Below, in pieces: positions 55,269 through 64,000 of a DNA stretch of 64,000 nucleotides. This stretch comes from Dictyobacter kobayashii (lineage in GTDB: Bacteria; Chloroflexota; Ktedonobacteria; Ktedonobacterales; Ktedonobacteraceae), in contig NZ_BIFS01000002.1 in assembly GCF_003967555.1 (NCBI RefSeq), forward strand, positions 1 through 64,000. Direction: 5' to 3'. Every line of letters begins with the position of its first letter. The stretch's first letter is position 1. Below the pieces are notes generated by a model that worked only from the letters and a program-made list of their open reading frames with translations, was not told where the DNA came from and searched no databases. A program made the translations under genes and the position numbers.

Positions 55269-55829
55269 TTACTGGTGCTGCAGGCTGGTCCGCGCAAACT
55301 CCTGAATGATCGCGCGACAAAAGGCGGGCAGATCGTCAGGTTTGCGGCTGGTCACCAGCCCCTTTTCTTGGTGGACCTCCTCGTCCACCCAGGTGCCACC
55401 GGCGTTGCGAATATCCGTCCGCAGGCTGGGCCAGGAGGCCACGGTCCGACCAGATACGATGCCCGTTTCTACCAGGGACCACGGGCCATGACAGATCGCG
55501 CCAACGGGCTTGTTCGCCGCAAAGAACGCGCGCACAAACTGCATCGCGTCGGAGTTGATGCGCAGCCGATCCGGGTTACACGTCCCTCCAGGCAGGACCA
55601 GCGCGTCGTAATCGGAAGCATTGGCCTGCGGAACGGTCGTATCGACCGGGAAGGTATCCGCCGGGTGGATGTCCTGGTTGGTGGCCTGAATCTTCCCAGG
55701 TTTGATGGACACCAACTCCGGGTGTCCTCCTGCCTCTTTGATGGCGTTCCAGGGGGTCACCAGTTCTACCTGCTCGACCCCATCGGTGGCCAGAAATGCA
55801 ATCTTTTTTCCTTGAAGCTCGTTTCCCAT
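55269..55829 (-). CDS. PfpI/DJ-1-type glutamine amidotransferase-like protein
   Basis: The protein has 186 residues. GKKIAFLATDGVEQVELVTP, YDALVLPGGTCNPDRLR, the nucleophile elbow VGAICHGPWSLVETG (Cys) and VTSRKPDDLPAF at the C-terminus match the PfpI/YhbO/YajL branch. Members act as protein or nucleotide deglycases, or stress proteins, in the cytosol. GAAGGAGAAAAC precedes the ATG at 55829. It lies 35 bases after the aldo/keto reductase stop on the same strand, so the two may form an operon against reactive carbonyls. Confidence 0.92.
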   Translation of the reverse strand: MGNELQGKKIAFLATDGVEQVELVTPWNAIKEAGGHPELVSIKPGKIQATNQDIHPADTFPVDTTVPQANASDYDALVLPGGTCNPDRLRINSDAMQFVRAFFAANKPVGAICHGPWSLVETGIVSGRTVASWPSLRTDIRNAGGTWVDEEVHQEKGLVTSRKPDDLPAFCRAIIQEFARTSLQHQ

Positions 55830-55864
55830 ATGTTTTCTCCTTCTTCTTAAAGAGAGATCTCCTG

Positions 55865-56713
55865 TTACAGCATCTCAAGCGGACTCGGCCCAGTCGGCGC
55901 GGGAAATGCGAGGTCGAGTTGAGCGAGATCCTGTTCGGTCAGGTGCACATCGAGCGCAGCATGGTTCTCTCGTACGTGCGCCGTGGTCCCTGCTCTGGGA
56001 ATAGTGTTCAGACCAGAGTGCCGGAGGACCCAGGCGAGTGCTATCTGAGCCGGTGTCACGCCATGCCTGGCCGCCACTTCCCTAAGCACAGGGTGGCCGA
56101 GCAGTCTCCCCTGTTCGATGGGCGAATAGGCCATGATTGGGAGGCCTAGTGTGCGGCACCAGGGCAGCAGATCATATTCGATCCCGCGTCGCGTGAGGTT
56201 GTAGAGAACCTGGTCAGTGGTGACAGCGGCACCACCAGGAAGGGCCAGCAGTTCCTCCAGATCCAAGATGGCGAAATTGCTCACACCCCACAAGCGGATT
56301 TTCCCCATGCGGACGAGTATTTCGAAGGCGTCGAGCGTTTCCTCCAACGGGATCTGCCCACGCCAGTGGAGGAGGTAGAGGTCGAGATGATCTGTCCCGA
56401 GGCGGTGCAGGCTGCGCTCACAAGCGGCGATTGTTCCGCGCCGGGTCGCGTTCTGTGGCAAGACCTTGCTCACCAGGAACGCCTCGTCGCGTCGTCCGGC
56501 AAGTGCCTCACCGACGAGTTCTTCAGCGGCGCCATCCGCGTACATCTCGGCAGTATCGATCACGGTCATCCCGAGGTTGAGACCGAGGCGCAGCGCCGCG
56601 ATTTCCTCCTTGCGGCGCCGTGCGTCTTCGGCCATGCCCCACGTCCCCTGCCCGAGTACCGGAATGGTGTCACCAGATGGAAGTCGGACCGTGGGAAGAG
56701 CAGTTGGAGCCAT
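55865..56713 (-). CDS. Aldo/keto reductase
   Basis: From the ATG at 56713 (GAGGAG upstream) the protein has 282 residues. The AKR signature runs IPVLGQGTWGMAEDARRRKE, TVIDTAEMYADGAAEELVGE (catalytic Asp and Tyr), FLVSKVLPQNATRRGTI (Lys) and LDLYLLHWRGQIPLEET (His). The C-terminal NADPH-binding region is NTIPRAGTTAHVRENHAALD. It reduces aldehydes and ketones in the cytosol. It is followed by the PfpI gene, and both may detoxify methylglyoxal-like carbonyls. Confidence 0.93.
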   Translation of the reverse strand: MAPTALPTVRLPSGDTIPVLGQGTWGMAEDARRRKEEIAALRLGLNLGMTVIDTAEMYADGAAEELVGEALAGRRDEAFLVSKVLPQNATRRGTIAACERSLHRLGTDHLDLYLLHWRGQIPLEETLDAFEILVRMGKIRLWGVSNFAILDLEELLALPGGAAVTTDQVLYNLTRRGIEYDLLPWCRTLGLPIMAYSPIEQGRLLGHPVLREVAARHGVTPAQIALAWVLRHSGLNTIPRAGTTAHVRENHAALDVHLTEQDLAQLDLAFPAPTGPSPLEML

Positions 56714-57116
56714 CACGAATCTCCTCATGAGCTAATGTGTAGGATGGAGGACCACTTCGGCCCAGCCGGAACTCTATCAACTTTGGTGAAAGCGCAGCCG
56801 TAAGGCGAGAACAAGATTTCTGTTTTGTGCTCAAAGGAAACGAGGTTTCTGTCCGATAACTTCATCATTCACCAAAGTTGACGGAGTCCCACTAATTGAT
56901 TCAGACAACAGTATGAAAAAGTATCTATGAAAAAGTATCGTAGATATCAGCGAACACAGAGATTGCGGCCACAGATACAAAATGATATCGTCTCGAAAGA
57001 ACCGGGGTTACCCAGGAATCTGGTCTCCATGATTATTAGGGTAACCCCAGGTCTATTAAACCACCTCTATTGGTGGAGCAAAGCTATTCTTGTGACACCC
57101 TCTCCCTGAATACACC
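56714..57116. other. Intergenic with a hairpin
   Basis: About 400 bases. It contains the AKR promoter region and a terminator-like hairpin at 57004-57048. No gene is supported. Confidence 0.4.
57004..57048 (-). terminator. 10-bp hairpin downstream of Hsp20
   Basis: ggggttaccc (57004-57013) and gggtaacccc (57039-57048) are exact complements with a 25-base loop. It lies 69 bases beyond the Hsp20 stop. Confidence 0.55.
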
Positions 57117-57710
57117 TTACGTTTGTCCAGATTGCTTGCCTTGATCAATCTGCCCTGCTTGCCCCGTTTGTCCGGATTGCTTGCTTTGATCAAACTGCCC
57201 TGCTTGCCCCGTTTGCTCAGACTGTCTACCTTGATCAATCTGCCCTGTCCCCATGGATTTGGCTTGCTGGGAGCTAGCGATGCCGATGCGGCGAGCTTTC
57301 GCTTCTTCGCTTGCAGGAATGTCCAGCGTTAAGATGCCGTTCTCATAGGAAACAGCGATTCTATCAGGATCAATTGGGCGGTCAAAAGCGATGCTTCGCT
57401 CAAACGCTTCCGTGCGAATTTCTCGTCTCAGCAAATTCCTCCTTCGTTGTCGTTCAGTTTCTTCTTGACTAACCTGTCCACGAATCGTCAAGGTGTTTTG
57501 CTGAGCAATGACCTCAAGATCTTCGGCATCAAAGCCTGGAATGGACAAGCGAACTCGATAGCCCTGGCTGGTTTCTTCCACATCCATAGGAGGAAGCATT
57601 TGTGGCAAGGTTTCTGGCCATCCGTGACGAACAAGACTTTGCTCAAGCATACTATCCATCGCCTGACGTAGACTTGCCACTTCGCGTAATGGATCTAAAC
57701 GAGTGAGCAT
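57117..57710 (-). CDS. Hsp20 small heat-shock protein with a Gly/Gln repeat tail
   Basis: From the ATG at 57710 the protein has 197 residues. The alpha-crystallin domain (about 40-145) has PPMDVEETSQGYRVRLSIPG, DAEDLEVIAQQNTLTIRGQV and ENGILTLDIPASEEAKAR, with an IxI-like end. Instead of a short tail, about 45 residues follow in 15-residue units rich in Gly and Gln (GQAGQIDQGKQSGQT). The core binds unfolding proteins; the tail could add a flexible or phase-separating segment. The ClpB disaggregase is 3 kb away. Confidence 0.9.
   Translation of the reverse strand: MLTRLDPLREVASLRQAMDSMLEQSLVRHGWPETLPQMLPPMDVEETSQGYRVRLSIPGFDAEDLEVIAQQNTLTIRGQVSQEETERQRRRNLLRREIRTEAFERSIAFDRPIDPDRIAVSYENGILTLDIPASEEAKARRIGIASSQQAKSMGTGQIDQGRQSEQTGQAGQFDQSKQSGQTGQAGQIDQGKQSGQT
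57128..57262 (-). repeat. Three 45-bp tandem repeats in the Hsp20 tail
   Basis: Units start at 57128, 57173 and 57218 with a 45-base period and few differences (cagattgcttgccttgatc type). They encode a 15-residue repeat. Copy number may vary between strains by slippage. Confidence 0.8.
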
Positions 57711-58669
57711 AGGATAGAGCCCTTTCCTTTTTTTCTCAACTTTCCGCACTCCACATTGTATCGTGAGAACGGATGAGATAAGCTCGAACAGCTGAGGATC
57801 TCTGACCGATCTTTGAATCCTCACGTTGAGCTTTTTCTCATATTTTTCGTTTCATAAGAACCACGTTTGGAGAAAAGGAGATGTGACATCTCTTGCGTAC
57901 GAGGGGATGACTTTTCATCTCCTTTTAAAGACCTTGTCTACACCGGCTCCACTGACCACTCCTTGTATGCCTTGCAGCACATACTACATCCAACGCATAT
58001 TCACCTGCCAGGTTGATGTCTCTGCGCTAAATAGTCGAGTTTCTTCTCAATCTCTGCGTTTCTTCGTATAGGGTAGGAGTACTTGGTGGTGAGAAGTCGT
58101 TTCCCCATAGTGTTCTACATTAAATAGTTTAGAAGCTATGCTATTTATAAGGAATTATGGGTTTGCAGGCCAGAACGCTTAATTGTTTTATTTGTGTTAC
58201 TGCTGGCAATAATTTATAGAGAAATTTCACTTTTTTATGCTATCTTTCATATGATGACGTGAACTGGATAATAGTAGAGTATAAGCGAATATTGATCAGC
58301 CAATTGATGCAGGTCTTAGTCTGAGAAACTATAAAGGCGACCATTGTTGCCCTCTTGTTTTCAATGCATTGTTGTGATGCAAGTTCCCTCTCATAAGACC
58401 CTCAATGACAAAAGCTACATGCAGTGTTCACGATTGCTTTTTCATAGCTTGTTGGTTGGCACGATTGAAGTGCCATACAACAACGTAGGTGACTCGATCA
58501 ACACACTTTTTTTATATGCAGAGGACCTCTGTGCAAGGGGTCAGGGTCGGCACACTGATGGCTGGGAAATTCCAGGCAGGCATGCCGATCCTCCTGCACA
58601 TCTCTTTTTAGCGATACTAACCACAAATAGACAAAAGTGTATTCCGATGTTCAAGAAAGGAGGAACGAT
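57711..58669. other. Long upstream region between Hsp20 and the winged-helix-repeat gene
   Basis: About 960 bases, AT-rich around 58080-58330, between two divergent genes. No CIRCE element was seen. It holds the promoters of both genes and no supported gene. Confidence 0.4.
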
Positions 58670-60637
58670 ATGCTTTTAACTACCGCACATCTCATTGCTC
58701 TGCGTACTCTTTCAGACAGTGAGATCGCCGGACATACTGCATATGTTCCCGAAGAGTCCGATGACCAAAACCACATATACCGTGAACTTGAGTTGCAAGG
58801 ACTGGCAGTACTTGTGCCACCGCGGGCCTACCAGATAACATTTACAGGCCATGAAGCTCTTGGCATTTTCGATGGCATGCAGAAATCCTCGAGCATCCCT
58901 CCAATTGACCAGTTAAAAAAAGATTGGCGCTTGCTCGGTTCTGACATTCAAGCCGCCCTCCACGCCGCTGCGCAAAACAAAATGCACGTCGGTCCCCTGA
59001 CAGAAGATGTATTGAACACCCGTGGCATGACCGAAAAAAAGCATGACACATTGGAAAAACGTACATTTACTAACCTGAACACATTTGGTGAAGCATGGGA
59101 AGATTTTGATCAGCGCCATCATCCACTACTAGAGATTAATCAAGATCTGGCTAATGGTATGCGCCATATGCATCCCAGTTATACGGCCAGGCCAGACCTG
59201 ACTCTATCAGCCGAGCATCTCTCTCTCCTTGAAGCAATGGATCTGCTTACCTGGTCGTCTCCTGATAGGACAACATATGCGCTCACAACGCTAGGACAGG
59301 CTGCATATGAGGCCGTGCTCAAAGAAGGATATCCCGTACTGGATGAAGTGCTGAATAAAGCAATTATGACAGTACTGGCACAGTTTATCGATCAAGGGCG
59401 AGACGCTCTTACTCCAGAACAGCTGTTTAACCTGCAGATGCTGGGCTACGTTGATGGGGAAGAAAAAATAACAGCCGCCGGACAGGCTGCCATGAGAGCC
59501 TATTCATTGCTCCAACAGGAGGTGGAAGAGCCCTCGCGGACCTTCGCGATCACCGAACCCGAACTCGAGCTCTTAGCCACGCTGCACTCTATTAGTGATC
59601 CTTCTTCCACCAGGCCTCAGCCTCCGCCCGATAAACAAGCTCTGCATAAAATCTTTGTCGATCGGATGGTACAACACTACCAGCAATTTATTGGCCGTTA
59701 CGGGCGGGATTTTAAGGGCAAACTCGCTAAGAAACAACGGGCGGTAGCGATGCTTGAGCAATTAAAAGATCACGATAAATGGTTCAATACTTTTTGGGAT
59801 CTGGACGAGCTGCTGGTGAGTTTAGCGGCCTTTGACCTTGTACGTCCCGAACGGATGGATCAAAAAACTGTCTACATCATCACACCAAATGGTCAGAGGA
59901 TCGTAGAGGCCGTGGGTCGAGGCACAAATGATATCTCAGCGACGGGCGTCAAAGTCTTAACAAGCGCGATCACCAGGCTGCATAGTCCAGCTGACTTATG
60001 GGTTGAACAGGCACGTGACGAAGGCTTGATCGGCACCAAAGGAGGTATCACGAAAGAGGGACATTTGTTTGCTGACCTCGCAGAGCATTGTACACGTTTA
60101 CCTGCGTTAACCCGCGATGAAGCCGAAATGCTAAAAAATCTGCCCCAGATAATTAATGATATCGCTCCTCCTGCCGAAAAGAAAACACAGCAGGATGAGG
60201 AGAAACAACGTTGGGCGCTGGAAAAAATTGAAGCACGCGGCTTTATTGAATGCCTGGTCGATGGACAGATTGTACGTACACCAATAGGTCAGCTGCTGGC
60301 CAAAGCGATAAGCGGGGCAATGCACCTTGGACACCCGGTAACGCCGAGCATTGTGCGCCTGGTGGCCGCGATCAGACAGGTAGGAACACTTTACGTAAAG
60401 GAACGCAAGGTCCGCATCGTACCTGAAAATTGGGCTGAGGTAGAACGTCTGACGGGCCTTGGACCACAAGAATTCAAGGAAGCGCGACACGTCGCCCGTA
60501 TGGGCCAATACATCGGAGATGTCACCATCACTGAAGCTGGTTTAGATCTTCTGATGGTCATGGATCAACTCAATAAACAAATAGAAACGAGCAGCGCTGA
60601 ATCAGTGCCTTCATCAGGTGGCACACTGACCGTTTAA
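58670..60637 (+). CDS. Large soluble protein of repeated winged-helix-like units (possibly DUF505)
   Basis: From the ATG at 58670 (AAAGGAGG six bases upstream) the protein has 655 residues with no signal or membrane segment. At least seven units follow one pattern: a helix pair, then a short wing ending L-T-x-x-G (for example YALTTLGQAAYEAV, ITAAGQAAMRAYSL, ITPNGQRIVEAVG, ITKEGHLFADLA, RTPIGQLLAKAIS, ITEAGLDLLMVM). This is the layout of stacked winged-helix domains. Length and repeats resemble the DUF505 family, found in some archaea and bacteria, but this needs a profile check. The gap to ClpB is 33 bases, so the two are likely co-transcribed. A proteostasis role is inferred from context. 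Confidence 0.85.
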   Translation: MLLTTAHLIALRTLSDSEIAGHTAYVPEESDDQNHIYRELELQGLAVLVPPRAYQITFTGHEALGIFDGMQKSSSIPPIDQLKKDWRLLGSDIQAALHAAAQNKMHVGPLTEDVLNTRGMTEKKHDTLEKRTFTNLNTFGEAWEDFDQRHHPLLEINQDLANGMRHMHPSYTARPDLTLSAEHLSLLEAMDLLTWSSPDRTTYALTTLGQAAYEAVLKEGYPVLDEVLNKAIMTVLAQFIDQGRDALTPEQLFNLQMLGYVDGEEKITAAGQAAMRAYSLLQQEVEEPSRTFAITEPELELLATLHSISDPSSTRPQPPPDKQALHKIFVDRMVQHYQQFIGRYGRDFKGKLAKKQRAVAMLEQLKDHDKWFNTFWDLDELLVSLAAFDLVRPERMDQKTVYIITPNGQRIVEAVGRGTNDISATGVKVLTSAITRLHSPADLWVEQARDEGLIGTKGGITKEGHLFADLAEHCTRLPALTRDEAEMLKNLPQIINDIAPPAEKKTQQDEEKQRWALEKIEARGFIECLVDGQIVRTPIGQLLAKAISGAMHLGHPVTPSIVRLVAAIRQVGTLYVKERKVRIVPENWAEVERLTGLGPQEFKEARHVARMGQYIGDVTITEAGLDLLMVMDQLNKQIETSSAESVPSSGGTLTV

Positions 60638-60670
60638 GTGGCGAAGTAGGCCAAGGAGATAAGAAAAGCG

Positions 60671-63285
60671 ATGAATATCGAGCATTTTACAGAAAAATCA
60701 CGGGAAGCGGTGAGCTCGGCAGCACAGATTGCGCGCGAGCATAATCATAATCAGGTCGAAGTAGAACATATGCTGGCCGCGCTACTGGCTCAAGAGGGCG
60801 GTGTCGTACAGCAGGTCATCGAGAAAGCCGGCGGTAACCTGGCAGCTGCACAGAAAGCCATCAATGAAGAGCTAGAACGTATGCCAAAGGTGTATGGTGG
60901 CAGTGAGCCAAGCATCTCTCCTCGCCTGCGCAAACTGCTAGAAGATGCCTGGAATGAGATGAACACCTTCCACGACGAGTATCTCAGTGTTGAGCATCTA
61001 TTGCTGGCGATGTTCAATATTAAAGATGGCGCAGTGCCACGTGTGTTACAGGCGGCGGGACTGACACGAGACAATGTACTCCAGGCCCTCACTTCTATCA
61101 GAGGCGCGCAGCGTGTCACCGATCAAAATCCTGAAGGCAAGTACGAAGCACTGGAGAAATATGGCCGCAATCTGACCGCGCTGGCCCAGCAGGGAAAGCT
61201 TGATCCGGTCATTGGCCGCGACGAAGAGATCCGTCGCGTCATCCAGGTACTCAGCCGGCGTACGAAAAATAATCCTGTCCTCATTGGAGAACCCGGTGTT
61301 GGCAAGACGGCAATCGTCGAAGGTCTGGCTCTGCGCATCGTGCGTGGAGACGTGCCCAAGACCCTGGCTAATAAGCAGATCATCGCACTGGATCTGAGCG
61401 CTCTGGTGGCCGGCGCCAAGTATCGCGGCGAGTTTGAGGATCGTCTGAAGGCTGTCCTCAAAGAGGTAACCAGCTCCGAGGGCAATATCATCCTCTTTAT
61501 TGACGAGTTGCATACCCTGGTCGGGGCGGGCGCGGCAGAGGGCGCGATGGACGCCTCAAATATGCTGAAACCGATGCTGGCACGTGGAGAACTACACTGC
61601 ATCGGTGCCACCACCCTGGATGAATATCGCAAATATATTGAAAAGGACGCCGCTCTGGAGCGCCGCTTCCAGCCTATTATTGTTGAGCCACCTTCGGTTG
61701 AAGATACGATCAGTATTTTGCGCGGACTGAAACAGCGCTATGAGATCCATCACGGAGTACGCATTACCGATAGCGCCATCGTCGCGGCGGCCGTGCTTTC
61801 AGATCGCTATATTACCGATCGCTTCCTTCCAGATAAGGCGATCGATCTCATCGATGAGGCCGCCAGTCGGTTACGCGTGGAGCTGGACAGTACGCCAACC
61901 GAGATCGATGCGCTAGATCGCCGCATCCGTCAGCTTCAGGTGGAGCTCGAGGCGCTCAAGAAAGAGACCGATGAGGCCAGTAAGGAGCGTCTGGCCGGCG
62001 TCAAGCAGGAAATCGCGACCCTGCAAGAGCAACTGGATGCGCTGGAGCAGGCTTTTGAGCGTGAACGCGCTCCAGTTGAGGCAATCCAACGCCTGACCAA
62101 AGAACTGGAACAGGCCCAGGTTGAGCTGGAGAAAGCCGAACGTGAATATAACTTTGAGAAGGCAGCCGAGCTTCGCCATAGCACGATCCCGAAACTGGAA
62201 CAAAAGATCGCCGAGACCGAAGCCCTGTTAGCCAACATCAAGGATAAGCGTCTACTCAAAGAAGAGGTTGATGCCGAAGATATCGCCGAGGTGGTCGCCA
62301 AGTGGACACATATCCCAATCTCCAAACTGATGGAGGGTGAGATTGAGAAGCTGGTGCATATGGAGGATCGCCTGCGTCAACGCGTGGTAGGACAGGATCA
62401 AGCGATAAAAGCGGTTTCAGATGCCATTCGTCGCGCGCGCGCGGGCTTGCAAGACCCCAATCGTCCACTCGCCAGTTTCCTCTTCCTGGGCCCCACGGGT
62501 GTAGGTAAGACAGAACTGGCACGCGCGCTGGCGGAATTCCTGTTTGACGATGAGCGCGCCATTATCCGCATCGACATGTCCGAGTATATGGAGAAACATA
62601 GTGTATCGCGCCTGATAGGAGCTCCCCGGGATACGTTGGCTACGAGGAGGGCGGTCAGCTCACGGAAGCCGTGCGCCGTCGACCCTATAGCGTGGTGCTG
62701 TTCGATGAAATCGAGAAGGCGGCTCCAGAAGTGTTCAATACACTGCTGCAGCTGCTTGATGACGGCCGGCTGACCGATGGACAGGGACGCACCGTTGATT
62801 TCAAGAATACAGTCATTATTATGACCAGTAATGTGGGGGCAGACTGGCTCAAGGATCTCGAAGGACTGGATGAAGATGAGGTTCAACGCCGAGTGCGTCA
62901 ACGCTTGCGTGAAGAGGGCTTCCGCCCCGAGTTCATCAATCGTATCGATGAAATCGTTGTCTTCCATCCGATCAAGCGTGAGCAAATGAAGGATATTGTC
63001 ATGATCCAGATCAATCGCTTACGTCCGCGGCTGGCTGAACGTAACATCACGCTAGAACTTACTGACGCCGCTCTGGATCTATTAGCAGAGATAGGCTACG
63101 ATCCTCAATTTGGGGCTCGTTCACTCAAGCGGGTAATCCAGCGCGAAATCGAAAATCGTATTGCCAGCGATATCCTTAATGGCACCATTCACGATGGCGA
63201 TACCATTAAGATCGATGCCAAAGACGGTAAAATTGTGATTGAGCCGATAAAAACTCAAGCACAGCAAGCCACCTACTCACACTAA
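60671..63285 (+). pseudogene. clpB: ClpB disaggregase, one-base frameshift in ATPase domain 2
   Basis: The sequence is complete except for one lesion. The N-domain reads EHFTEKSREAVSSAAQIARE. ATPase 1 has Walker A GEPGVGKTAIVEG near residue 206, the middle coiled-coil runs about 400-530, and ATPase 2 has GPTGVGKTELARA near 606. The pore loop region RLIGAP should continue PGYVGYEEGG, but at a C-run (C4 at 62626-62629) one base is missing and the frame breaks. The remaining 200 residues resume cleanly in another frame to 63285. ClpB works with DnaK and small heat-shock proteins such as the Hsp20 nearby to rescue aggregated proteins. The lesion is most likely an assembly indel. Confidence 0.95.
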
Positions 63286-63287
63286 TA

Positions 63288-63328
63288 AAAAAAGGGACCA
63301 TGGGTGTCCATCCCATGGTCCCTTTTTT
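63288..63328. terminator. 17-bp bidirectional terminator after clpB
   Basis: Arms aaaaaagggaccatggg (63288-63304) and cccatggtccctttttt (63312-63328) are exact complements, with A-runs on one side and T-runs on the other. It lies between convergent clpB and the BON gene and can serve both. Confidence 0.9.
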
Positions 63329-63342
63329 GCAAACTTACCAAA

Positions 63343-64000
63343 TTAAGGAGGGAACACAACGGAGATATCATTTTCAACCTCGGTAACCCCGGGCAATGAC
63401 CATGCCGTCTCCTCTGCCGCTCTCTTTTCCGCGTAAGCATGAACGATCCCACGCAAAATGACCTTACTCCCCTGAACCTCAACCGTAATTTGCCTGGCAT
63501 CGGTCTCCGCGTTACGGATGAGCGCTTGCTCAATTTTCTTCTTGATATCTGTTGGCAGAGGCTGCTCTTTAACAATAAGTCGATTGGAAACGCCACGTAC
63601 CCGGAGATATGGCTTACAGCACGTTCGGCGTCTATCTTTTGCAGGATATTATCTACCTCACCATCAAGTGTTACCCAGCCCTGATTCACCGTCACTTTGA
63701 TTTTACCGGCCGGGATATCTGCTTCCCACTTGAGGGCATTGAGAACCGCGGCTGCCAGATCGGCATCTGTACGTTCAGCAAACGCCGGCAAGCGTACCTC
63801 GATATCATTGGCAACCGCCAGTACCCCGCGCACACGATGGGCGGCAGATTCTGCGGCTACTTTTTGCGAATAAGACTCAACCCAACCAGTCAACGTGACG
63901 ATACCATTCTTGACAATAACACCAATGTCGTTGGGACGCACCCTGGAGTCCCATCGTAATTCGGCCAGCACATCTTCCTGGATATCTTCATCGGTGCGAG
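63343..64000 (-). pseudogene. Protein of repeated BON domains, one frameshift, 5' end beyond the window
   Basis: On the minus strand the frame enters the window at 64000 (RTDEDIQEDVLAELRWDSRV). BON-type units follow: VKNGIVTLTGWVESYSQK, HRVRGVLAVANDIEVRLPAF, KVTVNQGWVTLDGEVDNILQ. Near 63610 (GGG) one base is missing; the next frame gives VSNRLIVKEQPLPTDIKKKI and VILRGIVHAYAEKRAAEETA to a TAA at 63343. BON domains bind phospholipid or cell-envelope surfaces and often occur in stress proteins. Three units are visible. The gap in the GGG run looks like an assembly indel. Confidence 0.85.

Noticed and set aside
57825..58669. CIRCE (HrcA) heat-shock operator near Hsp20 and the clpB operon
   Set aside because: No TTAGCACTC-9-GAGTGCTAA-like inverted repeat was found in the divergent region.
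1..64000. CRISPR arrays, tRNA or rRNA genes
   Set aside because: No regularly spaced direct repeats with unique spacers, and no cloverleaf with a GTTCGAAT-type T-arm or conserved rRNA strings, were seen by eye.

Overview
The window looks like a chromosomal segment of a Ktedonobacter-like bacterium (Chloroflexota, class Ktedonobacteria). This is an inference. It rests on moderate GC, many degenerate insertion sequences (IS21, ISL3, IS3, IS1182 and an IS982-like element), a bacterial group II intron, a large PQQ-type propeller protein, several DJ-1/PfpI and SDR paralogues, and sugar ABC systems without their own ATPase. No rRNA, tRNA or CRISPR array was seen.

Layout. 1-5100 is a decayed IS21-family element on the minus strand (istA/istB). 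Its istA is split by a decayed group II intron (about 2022-4431) whose GTGCG start and domain V can still be read. 5215-6540 is a frameshifted ISL3 transposase. 7334-9574 holds a repeat cassette, a PAS histidine kinase and an overlapping response regulator, closed by a 30-bp perfect inverted repeat. 11110-18184 is a minus-strand run of metabolic genes: NTF2-like, SDR, DJ-1/PfpI, amidohydrolase, alpha/beta hydrolase, SMP-30-like propeller and an FrsA-like hydrolase. 18318-25600 mixes regulators (XRE/MmyB-like, truncated LysR, GlxA-type AraC), an MFS transporter and transposon debris. 25600-28278 is a beheaded sugar permease followed by a secreted carbohydrate-active protein.

28744-30127 is a membrane protein and a TetR regulator with two tandem operator-like repeats. 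30538-37173 is a sugar regulon: substrate-binding protein, two permeases, GH29 alpha-L-fucosidase and an L-rhamnose mutarotase-family protein, divergent from a LacI regulator with matching palindromes at both promoters. 37363-42728 holds an oxidoreductase, a 16-repeat PQQ propeller, a stand-alone LigD-type phosphoesterase, a GNAT acetyltransferase and a zinc-ribbon protein. 43123-45582 is a MarR regulator plus ABC exporter. 46265-50878 holds an SDR, a tautomerase and a short UvrA-like ATPase. 51258-54550 is a phenolic-acid decarboxylase cluster (UbiX/UbiD/subunit D) followed upstream by two VOC proteins. 55269-56713 is a PfpI-like protein and an aldo/keto reductase. 57117-64000 is a proteostasis block: Hsp20, a winged-helix-repeat protein, ClpB and a BON-domain protein.

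Two patterns cut across the window. First, a roughly 120-270-bp cassette occurs three times, each time directly upstream of, and in the same orientation as, a different gene. Second, at least five otherwise intact genes (epimerase, fucosidase, PQQ propeller, ClpB, BON protein) are each broken by one apparent single-base deletion, several in G or C runs. That pattern suggests residual indel errors in the assembly rather than true gene loss.
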